Origin: Opitutia bacterium
GTDB lineage: Bacteria > Verrucomicrobiota > Verrucomicrobiia > Opitutales > Coraliomargaritaceae
Assembly: GCA_003503355.1 (NCBI GenBank)
Contig: DOCS01000176.1
Span: forward strand, 6,796-16,085
DNA length: 9,290 bases
Direction: 5' to 3'
The notes beneath the pieces are model-generated. The model saw nothing but the letters and a program-made list of their open reading frames with translations. It searched no databases and had not been told where the DNA came from. Within the stretch, counting starts at the first letter, position 1, and every line of letters starts with the position of its first letter. Below, one piece after another: positions 1 to 5,812 of this stretch. Position numbers and translations under genes: made by a program.

Positions 1-703
1 CATCGGCGGTATTTAAAATGATTTTTCCTGTCGGACTGGAGGTCGCCAGTGCGACGTCCTGCGGCGCCGTTGTGGCAGTGTTGTGGGTGTGGCCCAGTTG
101 GGGGAGGCCAGCTAACTGCGGGGCTGCTGTGGCCTGTGCCCAGATGCCTGTAGCGGTGCGTTGTGCTGTGCGCTCGTGTTGCTTCAGCACGTTAAGATAG
201 GCGCGGGGCGCCAGACCGCCGGGCCAGCTGCTTTGCGTTGGCATGCCATACAGCCGCGCGGCGCCGTGTTGAAGCAATTCTGCTGACAGCAGACGGCCCT
301 CTTTTTCAATCAGCGCGAAGTAGCCCGGGGCTTTACTCGCGCGGGCGTCTTGCCATTGAGTGATGACAGTGAAGGTGCCGCGTAGGAAGCGCTCAGAGAA
401 TTTTTTAGCGACCTTGCCAGCCGAAATGATGTCCGTCTCCGGCAAAGAAAAGTAGCGCGCTTGATCGCGTACCCGATCCAGGTCGCTGTCATCGGCTTCA
501 GGGCTCTCTACAAAGTAGAGCCGTATGCTGAATGTCTGGTTCGCATGCTGGACTTTAAACCGGTCGCCCTGGTTGTCGGCGGCATCCACTAGCTGACAGC
601 CGTGTAATATTTGCCAGACGCCAGATTCTCTTTGTTGTGCAGGTAGGGCGTTGAACAGCAAGACGCCACATGCAACGATGATCATTCGTAAATACCAAGG
701 CAT
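1..703 (-). CDS. Secreted SNase-like (thermonuclease family) protein with start of a helix-hairpin-helix region; partial, runs off left edge
   Basis: An open frame of 234 codons runs from ATG at 703 to the window edge without a stop; an in-frame TAA lies two codons upstream of the ATG. Residues 1-23 form a Sec signal peptide (RMIIVACGVLLFNALPA, likely cut before QQ), so the product is probably exported. Residues about 57-153 match the staphylococcal nuclease fold: IRLYFVESPE at 60-69 aligns with the active-site strand, giving R61, E66 and E69 at the places of SNase Arg35, Asp40 and Glu43. GYFALIEKEG (127-136) and ELLQHGAARLYG (142-153) match the later conserved part. By eye the second catalytic arginine (Arg87) is replaced by G127. 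A Thr/Ala/Pro-rich linker leads to KIILNTAD (227-234), which looks like the start of a ComEA-type HhH DNA-binding motif. Another start at Met7 (685) is possible. The family assignment is good; whether it still cleaves nucleic acid is open. Confidence 0.8.
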   Translation of the reverse strand, partial: MPWYLRMIIVACGVLLFNALPAQQRESGVWQILHGCQLVDAADNQGDRFKVQHANQTFSIRLYFVESPEADDSDLDRVRDQARYFSLPETDIISAGKVAKKFSERFLRGTFTVITQWQDARASKAPGYFALIEKEGRLLSAELLQHGAARLYGMPTQSSWPGGLAPRAYLNVLKQHERTAQRTATGIWAQATAAPQLAGLPQLGHTHNTATTAPQDVALATSSPTGKIILNTAD

Positions 704-712
704 GCATTACGG

Positions 713-718
713 TTTATA
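713..718 (-). promoter_or_regulatory. Possible -10 box for the nuclease gene
   Basis: TATAAA read on the minus strand lies 9 bases before the ATG at 703, so transcription would begin only a few bases before the start codon. The sequence 17 bases further upstream (CAGTTG) is only a fair -35 match. No Shine-Dalgarno sequence is seen, so a very short or absent leader is plausible. Confidence 0.3.
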
Positions 719-741
719 GAATAGATGAATCCTGGCAACTG

Positions 742-777
742 TTGCGGCTCTAAATTTCGTTCAGCCGCAAGCTTGCG
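742..777. repeat. Overlapping inverted repeats in a divergent promoter region
   Basis: A perfect 8-bp inverted repeat, TTGCGGCT at 742-749 and AGCCGCAA at 763-770, is separated by 13 bases. Its right arm overlaps a perfect 12-bp palindrome, CGCAAGCTTGCG at 766-777. Both sit in the 104-bp spacer between the divergent nuclease and phosphopantetheinyl transferase genes, where a shared operator would be expected. No T-tract follows, so a terminator is less likely. Confidence 0.5.
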
Positions 778-807
778 AATGGCAGGTCAATTGATTTTCT
801 CTTTCAG

Positions 808-1491
808 GTGCCTGACCTGACCGCTATGAATGAACTCGACGACGCCTTACAAGCGCTCGTGCCTGTCGGCGTCTGTGCGTCGGCTGCTGTCGTTGCGGAG
901 GTGGTGGGGCCTGTTGCCTTTGCAGAGGAGGGGCAGCACCTTGTGAATGCAGTGAGTGCCCGCCGCAATGAGTTCATCGGCGGGCGCCGCTGTGCCCGTG
1001 CCGCACTGGCCGATTTGGGGCAAGCCGCGGTCGCGTTACCGGCCGATGCCGATGGGGTGCCGGTCTGGCCGAGTGGTGTGCTGGGCTCGATTTCGCATTC
1101 ACGTGGCTTGTGCTGCGCGGTCGCCGCCAACGCAGCTGTTCTGGCTGGTCTGGGGCTCGATTTAGAGAAGACCAACCGGCTCAGCTCGCGTGCGATGGAG
1201 CGTGTGGTGCATGCCGCAGAGGCCGCCTTTGTCGGCGAGAGCCAGCGCTTCGGCAGTCTGCTGTTCAGCGCCAAGGAAGCCTTCTTTAAAGCGCAATATC
1301 CCGTGTGGGGCGCACAACCGAATTTTAAGGATCTGGCGTTTCAGATCGATTCCACGAACCAAGCGTTGGCAGTGGTCGAGGTGGCCGATTATTTGCCGGA
1401 AACGCTCAGGACGGCGGCCACACGTATGCAGTTTCGCTACCGCTTTTTTGGCGATTATGTGGTCACGCTCTGTTGGCTTATGCGGCCGTAA
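808..1491 (+). CDS. 4'-phosphopantetheinyl transferase, EntD/Sfp superfamily
   Basis: This enzyme would move the 4'-phosphopantetheine arm of coenzyme A onto a serine of an acyl or peptidyl carrier protein. The 227-residue product has the EntD-type order of motifs: RRNEF (52-56), GRRCAR (59-64), PVWPSG (85-90), GSISHS (93-98), GLDLE (116-120, with Mg-binding D118 and E120) and FSAKEAFFK (153-161, with E157 and K161). All key residues are present and the length fits the family. The given start is GTG; ATG at 826 (residue 7) is an equally good choice, because neither has a clear Shine-Dalgarno sequence. It stands alone with no polyketide or nonribosomal peptide genes beside it, so its carrier-protein partner is not shown by context; it may serve fatty-acid ACP or a cluster elsewhere. 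It ends 19 bp from the convergent gene at 1511. Confidence 0.9.
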   Translation: MPDLTAMNELDDALQALVPVGVCASAAVVAEVVGPVAFAEEGQHLVNAVSARRNEFIGGRRCARAALADLGQAAVALPADADGVPVWPSGVLGSISHSRGLCCAVAANAAVLAGLGLDLEKTNRLSSRAMERVVHAAEAAFVGESQRFGSLLFSAKEAFFKAQYPVWGAQPNFKDLAFQIDSTNQALAVVEVADYLPETLRTAATRMQFRYRFFGDYVVTLCWLMRP

Positions 1492-1510
1492 CTGGGCTCG
1501 GTGCGTAGCC

Positions 1511-1840
1511 TTATGATTGGTTGCGTTGCCAAGGGTGCTGCAGCAGCGCATCGATTTCGCCGCGTGACAGGGCGCGCCATAGCAGCAGGGCGTTGTCGCG
1601 CGTTACGTCGCGCAGATAGCGCGGGGCGTCATCCGCGTGTTCGAAATTCTCCAGCGTCGCAATGCCACTGGGATAGAGGGTGATCGACCAGCCACTGGCA
1701 TCATGCACTAACGCGAGGTCCGGATGCGCGGCTTCATCGATGCTTGGCTCATCTAGTTGTTCGATCAGTTCATCCATACGGGCCACGCTCGGGTTCAATT
1801 CAGAGATGCCGTGCATGTCGGTGGTGTGGTAGAGGTCCAT
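1511..1840 (-). CDS. Small protein of unknown function downstream of argA
   Basis: The 109-residue acidic protein starts at ATG 1840 and lies 21 bp after the argA stop on the same strand, so the two are probably co-transcribed. I do not recognise a named domain. There is no signal peptide or membrane segment. The middle has a compact beta-like stretch, SGWSITLYPSGIATLEN (49-65), flanked by charged helical segments (RMDELIEQLDEP at 21-32; LLLWRALSRGEIDALLQ at 85-101). Coding potential is supported by the sensible residue mix and the operon position, and no competing frame here looks like a protein. GAGG lies 14 bases before the ATG, rather far for a ribosome binding site. A link to arginine synthesis is suggested only by position. 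It may be a lineage-specific conserved protein. Confidence 0.75.
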   Translation of the reverse strand: MDLYHTTDMHGISELNPSVARMDELIEQLDEPSIDEAAHPDLALVHDASGWSITLYPSGIATLENFEHADDAPRYLRDVTRDNALLLWRALSRGEIDALLQHPWQRNQS

Positions 1841-1861
1841 CGCGCGCTGTGTTGCCTCGGA

Positions 1862-3202
1862 TTATAGATCCTTGTAGAGGATCTTTGAGTTTCGCCCGTT
1901 TTCGAGATAATCGGCCTTGCGTGCGACTGGTAAATCATCGCATTGCCCTTCATCAAATCCACACAGTTTGACGAAGAAATTGGTCGCTTGGGTGGTCAGT
2001 GCGATCACGCGCCGTGCGCCGCGCTCGGTCGCATCGGTTTCAGCATATTCGACCATGCGCCGGCCCACGCCCTTGTTTTGATAGAAGGGCTGCACATAGA
2101 CACTGCCGATTTCGATCACTGCGTCGTCGTCATAGCTTTGCAGGTGGACGCAGCCGACGATGCTGCCATCGATTTCGTACACGAGGAAGTTGTGAATGTC
2201 GGCTTCAATCGCCGGCTGCGAGCGATCGCGCAGCGTTTCGGAGCGCACACCATTGCGGGTGATGTTGTAAATTGAATACGCGTCCGCTTTAACGGCGCGG
2301 CGAATCGATTGGTAGTCATTGCTGTACACCATAGTGCCGATGCCGACCTTATCAAAGATTTCATTCAGCAAGGCGCCGAACAGGCGGCCATCGAGAATGT
2401 GTGCGCGCGGTGTTCCGGCATGAATTGCTTGGACGGCATGCTGGGCTTTGCTGAACAGTCGGTCGGCGATGCTGTCCGGTGCGTTCTGCAGCAGGGCCTC
2501 CAGTTCGCCCACAGGGAGATTGGTCAATGGCTGATTGTCGACCTCAATACCGGCGTGGGAGGTCATGTAGATCAACTTGGAGGCATCGAGCTGTGCGGCG
2601 AGCTCGGCGGCCAGCAAGTCGGAGTTAATCCGCAGCGAGGCACCTTCGCGGTTAAAGGCAATCGGCGTAACGATGGGGATCGTATTGGCATTCAGCAGGC
2701 TGTTAAACAGGGAGATGTCGAGTTTGTCGACCTTGCCGCTGCAGAGCTGGTCCGCGCCTTTGACGATGCCGACTTCCTTGCTGCGCACGCCGTTGCTCAG
2801 TGCACAGCGCAGGCCGTTGCGCGTCAGCCCCTGCATGATCTGCAGGCTGACTAATGCCGTGGCCTCGGTTGCCAGCTCCAGCGTGCTCGAGTCGGTAGGG
2901 CCTTCGCCGTGGGCATTGGTAATGGGGGTCGCACGCGCTTCGGACAGTGCGTTCAGCTGCTGGCCGACGCCATGCACCAGCACCATCTTGATGTTGAGCG
3001 AGCGCAACACCGCGATGTCGAGCAGTACATTTTGAAAGTTTTCATGCGCGACTAGGCTACCGTCCAGCGCGATCACAAACACATGGTCGCGAAACATCGG
3101 GACGTATTTGAGGATGCCGCGCAAGTCGGTGGGTTTGATGCTGCTCTCGTCTGTGCCTGTCATTGTCTCAAAATCATTTCGGAATCGGAGAATATCAAGC
3201 AT
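1862..3202 (-). CDS. argA: N-acetylglutamate synthase (amino-acid N-acetyltransferase)
   Basis: It catalyses acetyl-CoA + glutamate to N-acetylglutamate, the first step of arginine synthesis in the cytoplasm. The 446-residue protein has the classic two-part build. Residues about 24-295 are an amino-acid-kinase fold: FVIALDGSLVAHENF (42-56), AVLRSLNIKMVLVHGVG (64-80) and the RINSDLLAAELAAQL segment (191-205). Residues about 296-446 are a GNAT acetyltransferase with the acetyl-CoA loop QNKGVGRRM (375-383) and the core strands IVGCVHLQ and AVIEIGSVYVQP. VAHENF...LRSLNIK closely parallels E. coli ArgA, and the kinase domain lacks the usual N-terminal KxGG, as expected for a synthase rather than a kinase. 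Two starts are possible: ATG 3202, or ATG 3163 (residue 14), just before the conserved KPTDLRGI block. It leads the small gene at 1511-1840 and diverges from the recombinase gene. Confidence 0.93.
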   Translation of the reverse strand: MLDILRFRNDFETMTGTDESSIKPTDLRGILKYVPMFRDHVFVIALDGSLVAHENFQNVLLDIAVLRSLNIKMVLVHGVGQQLNALSEARATPITNAHGEGPTDSSTLELATEATALVSLQIMQGLTRNGLRCALSNGVRSKEVGIVKGADQLCSGKVDKLDISLFNSLLNANTIPIVTPIAFNREGASLRINSDLLAAELAAQLDASKLIYMTSHAGIEVDNQPLTNLPVGELEALLQNAPDSIADRLFSKAQHAVQAIHAGTPRAHILDGRLFGALLNEIFDKVGIGTMVYSNDYQSIRRAVKADAYSIYNITRNGVRSETLRDRSQPAIEADIHNFLVYEIDGSIVGCVHLQSYDDDAVIEIGSVYVQPFYQNKGVGRRMVEYAETDATERGARRVIALTTQATNFFVKLCGFDEGQCDDLPVARKADYLENGRNSKILYKDL

Positions 3203-3283
3203 TCCCCGCGTGATGGGGATTTAATTATTCTGTGCTTGGCTTTGAGCAACTGAAGCTTGCCAGGTGCAGTGTGCGCCAAACAC

Positions 3284-3289
3284 TATAAT
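3284..3289 (+). promoter_or_regulatory. Consensus -10 box giving a probable leaderless recombinase mRNA
   Basis: A perfect TATAAT ends 6 bases before the ATG at 3296. Counting its last T as -7 puts +1 exactly on the A of the start codon. The -35 region is weak: GGTG-like sequence lies at normal spacing, and TTGCCA at 3257-3262 is 21 bases away. No Shine-Dalgarno sequence fits between the box and the ATG. Confidence 0.55.
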
Positions 3290-3295
3290 GCGCAC

Positions 3296-4225
3296 ATGCC
3301 CAAAGACCCCCTTGCAACGATTCCGGAAGCCTTTGTTGAGCCCGTCGAGAGCTTTCTCGCGTGGTTGGAGTTGGAGCGTGGACTGTCTCGTCACACGATT
3401 GACGCCTACGCGCGCGATCTGGCGCAATGCGCAGACTATTTGCACCAAAAAGAGTTTACCGATTGGAACGCAGTCGATGAGACCGCGGTCAGCGGCTGGA
3501 CGGCCTCGCTGAGTGAGGCCCAGTATGCGCGCAGTAGTCAGGCTCGCAAATTGTCGGCGGTTCGTATGCTGGCGCGTCATTTGGTACGCGAAGGCATCCG
3601 GCCGGATGATTTTACTGAGCTGGCCTCGGCGCCCAAGTTGTCGCGCAAGCTTCCCGAGGTCCTCACTCGGCAGGAGCTGGAACTTCTTCTTGAGGCGCCC
3701 GCCACCAACACGCAGCATGGCTTGCGCGATCGCGCCATTTTGGAGCTCTTTTATAGCAGCGGCCTGCGTGTGTCGGAACTGTGCGGGGTGTTGCTGCAGA
3801 GTATCAATCTAGATGACGGTTATGTGCGTGTGTTTGGTAAAGGTGCCAAAGAGCGCATTGCTCCGATTGGCAGTGCCGCGATCACTGCGGTGCGCAATTA
3901 TTTAGCGGGAGGGCGGTCACATTTTGTGAAGCCAAAGACAGGCAGTGAGCTGTTCTTGAGCCAGCAGGGCCGGGCGATCTCGCGGAAAATGATCTGGGTT
4001 TTAATCAAACAATACGCGGCCAAGGCGGGGATTGAGAAGCCGATCAAGCCGCACTTGCTGCGCCATTCGTTTGCCACCCATCTGCTGGAAGGCGGGGCGG
4101 ATCTGCGTGCGATTCAGGAAATGCTCGGCCATTCCGATATTTCGACCACACAAATTTACACAGCGGTACAATCCGCCCGACTGGCTGACGAGCATGCGCT
4201 CTACCACCCGCGCTCCAAGCAGTGA
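3296..4225 (+). CDS. xerD: XerC/XerD-type tyrosine site-specific recombinase, closer to XerD
   Basis: It cuts and rejoins DNA through a tyrosine, and in most bacteria the XerC-XerD pair resolves chromosome dimers at dif. From ATG 3296 the protein has 309 residues, typical for Xer. Residues about 12-100 form the SAM-like DNA-binding domain (FLAWLELERGLSRHT). The catalytic domain keeps every active-site residue: R158 (SGLRVSEL), K182 (GKGAKER), H253 and R256 (HLLRHSFATHLL), H279 (LGHSD) and nucleophile Y288 (TTQIYT). The block ASAPKLSRKLPEVL (110-123), the TTQIYT motif and the HPR-containing tail resemble XerD more than XerC, but telling them apart by eye is unsure. A frame upstream to TTG 3257 exists, but the TATAAT box lies inside it, so ATG 3296 is preferred. 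No phage or transposon genes adjoin it, which favours a housekeeping role. Confidence 0.9.
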   Translation: MPKDPLATIPEAFVEPVESFLAWLELERGLSRHTIDAYARDLAQCADYLHQKEFTDWNAVDETAVSGWTASLSEAQYARSSQARKLSAVRMLARHLVREGIRPDDFTELASAPKLSRKLPEVLTRQELELLLEAPATNTQHGLRDRAILELFYSSGLRVSELCGVLLQSINLDDGYVRVFGKGAKERIAPIGSAAITAVRNYLAGGRSHFVKPKTGSELFLSQQGRAISRKMIWVLIKQYAAKAGIEKPIKPHLLRHSFATHLLEGGADLRAIQEMLGHSDISTTQIYTAVQSARLADEHALYHPRSKQ

Positions 4226-4334
4226 GCGCGAAACCAGCGGCTGACTCATATGCTGGAGCGAACGAGCGAGTGAGCGTGGGCTGATGGTGCCAATCGAGCC
4301 AGGCTGGCGGTGCTCGTGTTTCAGGCATGACGCT

Positions 4335-4395
4335 GTCGTGCGCGAGTCGCTGCTACTGCGGTATTGATTTTAAAGCAGCACGCTTCTGGCACGAC
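4335..4395. repeat. Nested inverted repeats upstream of the solute operon
   Basis: An outer perfect 7-bp pair, GTCGTGC (4335-4341) with GCACGAC (4389-4395), encloses an inner perfect 6-bp pair, GCTGCT (4349-4354) with AGCAGC (4374-4379). The two stems could stack with an internal loop of 7 and 9 bases and a 19-base terminal loop. No T-run follows. It may be a regulatory structure or a remnant. Confidence 0.45.
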
Positions 4396-4419
4396 TATAG
4401 CTAATGAAGGTTTCAATCA

Positions 4420-4432
4420 ACTTAACTTAAGT
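4420..4432. repeat. 13-bp palindrome just before the putative operon promoter
   Basis: ACTTAA-C-TTAAGT is a perfect inverted repeat around one central base. It ends 7 bases before the proposed -35 box, a place where a regulator could bind. The A+T-rich content means chance cannot be excluded. Confidence 0.35.
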
Positions 4433-4439
4433 AACCGTG

Positions 4440-4468
4440 TTGAAGTGTCACTGTTCCTGGAATAGCCT
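4440..4468 (+). promoter_or_regulatory. Putative sigma-70-type promoter of the GT4/GH13 operon
   Basis: TTGAAG at 4440-4445 and TAGCCT at 4463-4468 are separated by 17 bases. Transcription would begin near 4475, leaving a leader of about 33 bases before the ATG at 4508. Both boxes are moderate matches and no stronger pair was seen in the spacer. Confidence 0.4.
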
Positions 4469-4507
4469 AAAGTCAGTTCGCCGCGTTTCTTTTCATGCTA
4501 AATACAG

Positions 4508-5803
4508 ATGTCGAAAAATATCGGTTTTATTTCCACACGCTTTGCCGGCTCGGATGGCGTCTCATTGGAGAGCGCAAAATGGGCGCAAGTATTGTGGCAT
4601 GATAAGCATATCAGTTACTGGTATAGCGGTCGTAACGACCGTGATCCAGGCTGTAGCTATTGTGTGCCGGAGGCCTATTTTGGACATCCCGAAAATGAAT
4701 GGATCAACGAGCGCATTTGGGGGCAGACGCGGCGCAATCCTGACGTGACCGCGCGCATCCGTGAAATGGCGGACTATCTGAAGGGCACTTTGTATGACTT
4801 TGTTGAGCATTATCAGATCGATATTCTGATCCCGCAAAACGTCCTGGCGATTCCGATGCACGTGCCACTCGGCATTGCGGTCACCGAGTACATGGCGGAG
4901 ACAGAGATGCCGGCGATTGCGCACCATCACGATTTCTATTGGGAGCGCACCCGCTTTTCAGTCGGAGCGGTTAAAGACTATCTCGACATGGCGTTCCCTC
5001 CCAGCTTGCCGCACCTGCACCACGTGGGGATCAATCAGGCCGCGCTGGAGCAACTGGCGCTGCGCAAGGGGGTGACCTCCTCGCTGATGCCGAATGTCTT
5101 CGATTTCGATAACCCGCCGCCCGAAATTCACGATCCGTACACCGCCGATATTCGCGACGAGATTGGTATTGGGCCGGACGATATTTTGATTTTGCAACCG
5201 ACCCGTATCGTGCCGCGCAAGGGGATCGAGCATGCGATCAAAATGGTCGGCATGTTGGGCGACAGTCGCTACAAGCTGGTGATCTCGCACGACGCCGGTG
5301 ACGAGGGCCACGACTACAAGCAGCGGCTTGAAGAAATGGCACAGCATGAGGGCGTGGACCTACGTTTCTTTGCGGCACGGATCGGTGAGATTCGTCAAGT
5401 GGACCACGAGGGGAACAAAATCTATACGCTGTGGGATGTCTACAAACAGGCGGATCTGATGACTTATCCCAGCACTTACGAGGGCTTCGGTAATGCGTTG
5501 CTGGAAGCGATTTATTTTCGCGTGCCGGTGGTGATTAATCGTTATTCGATTTATGTGCAGGATATCGAGCCGAAGGGCTTCAAGCTGCTGGAGATGGACG
5601 GCTTTATTACGCCGGATTTGGTGGAAGATGTGCGCCGTGTGATTGAGGATCCGGATTACCGCAAGTCGGTGGTCGAGCACAACTACGAGGTCGCTAGTCA
5701 TTATTACAGTTACAGTGTGCTGCGGCGCGTTCTGCGCTACCATATCGCGGCCCTCACCGGTGAAGCTCCGAAGCCGAACCATAAAAATGCATCTGATAGA
5801 TAG
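4508..5803 (+). CDS. GT4-family glycosyltransferase, resembling mannosylglucosylglycerate synthase
   Basis: This is a retaining, GT-B fold sugar transferase. The 431-residue protein opens with the acceptor-side loop IGFISTRFAGSDGVSLES (5-22), a pattern I associate with mannosylglucosylglycerate synthases (GDP-mannose donor). The N-terminal domain also has the histidine cluster AIAHHHDFYWERTRF (136-150). The C-terminal donor domain carries LQPTRIVPRKGIEHAI (229-244), with R233 and K238 at the usual phosphate-binding places, and the EX7E motif YEGFGNALLEA with E325 and E333. There is no signal peptide or membrane segment, so it is cytoplasmic. It ends 9 bp before the GH13_18 start, so the two are surely one operon, and the partner also points to glucosylglycerate-type chemistry. 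ATG 4508 has no clear Shine-Dalgarno sequence. The GT4 call is firm; donor and acceptor are inferred and could differ. Confidence 0.85.
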   Translation: MSKNIGFISTRFAGSDGVSLESAKWAQVLWHDKHISYWYSGRNDRDPGCSYCVPEAYFGHPENEWINERIWGQTRRNPDVTARIREMADYLKGTLYDFVEHYQIDILIPQNVLAIPMHVPLGIAVTEYMAETEMPAIAHHHDFYWERTRFSVGAVKDYLDMAFPPSLPHLHHVGINQAALEQLALRKGVTSSLMPNVFDFDNPPPEIHDPYTADIRDEIGIGPDDILILQPTRIVPRKGIEHAIKMVGMLGDSRYKLVISHDAGDEGHDYKQRLEEMAQHEGVDLRFFAARIGEIRQVDHEGNKIYTLWDVYKQADLMTYPSTYEGFGNALLEAIYFRVPVVINRYSIYVQDIEPKGFKLLEMDGFITPDLVEDVRRVIEDPDYRKSVVEHNYEVASHYYSYSVLRRVLRYHIAALTGEAPKPNHKNASDR

Positions 5804-5812
5804 GCATCATTG

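Larger units (their letters stand above)
4226..4507. other. Intergenic region between xerD and the glycosyltransferase operon
   Basis: I see no gene in these 282 bp. They hold GAGCGA-type short direct repeats (4256-4276), nested inverted repeats (4335-4395), a small palindrome (4420-4432) and a plausible promoter (4440-4468), the last three listed separately. The arms CGCTCC (4211) and GGAGCG (4255-4260) can also pair across the xerD stop, but with a long loop. Confidence 0.6.

Noticed and set aside
804..1274. 156-codon open frame opposite the phosphopantetheinyl transferase
   Set aside because: It is the antisense shadow of a gene with all its motifs; its composition is low-complexity Ala/Ser/Arg with no recognisable domain.
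2309..2854. 181-codon open frame opposite argA
   Set aside because: It lies fully inside argA on the other strand, and its translation shows no domain.
3296..4225. Recombinase considered as a phage or integron integrase
   Set aside because: Length, motifs and lack of mobile-element neighbours fit housekeeping Xer; no att or attC-like repeats were seen.
4211..4260. Inverted repeat across the xerD stop (CGCTCC...GGAGCG), considered as a terminator
   Set aside because: The loop is about 29 bases, one arm has a bulge and there is no T-tract; the neighbouring GAGCGA repeats make chance pairing likely.
4044..4328. 94-codon minus-strand frame between xerD and the operon
   Set aside because: It overlaps the conserved catalytic end of xerD, and the non-overlapping part has no protein-like features.
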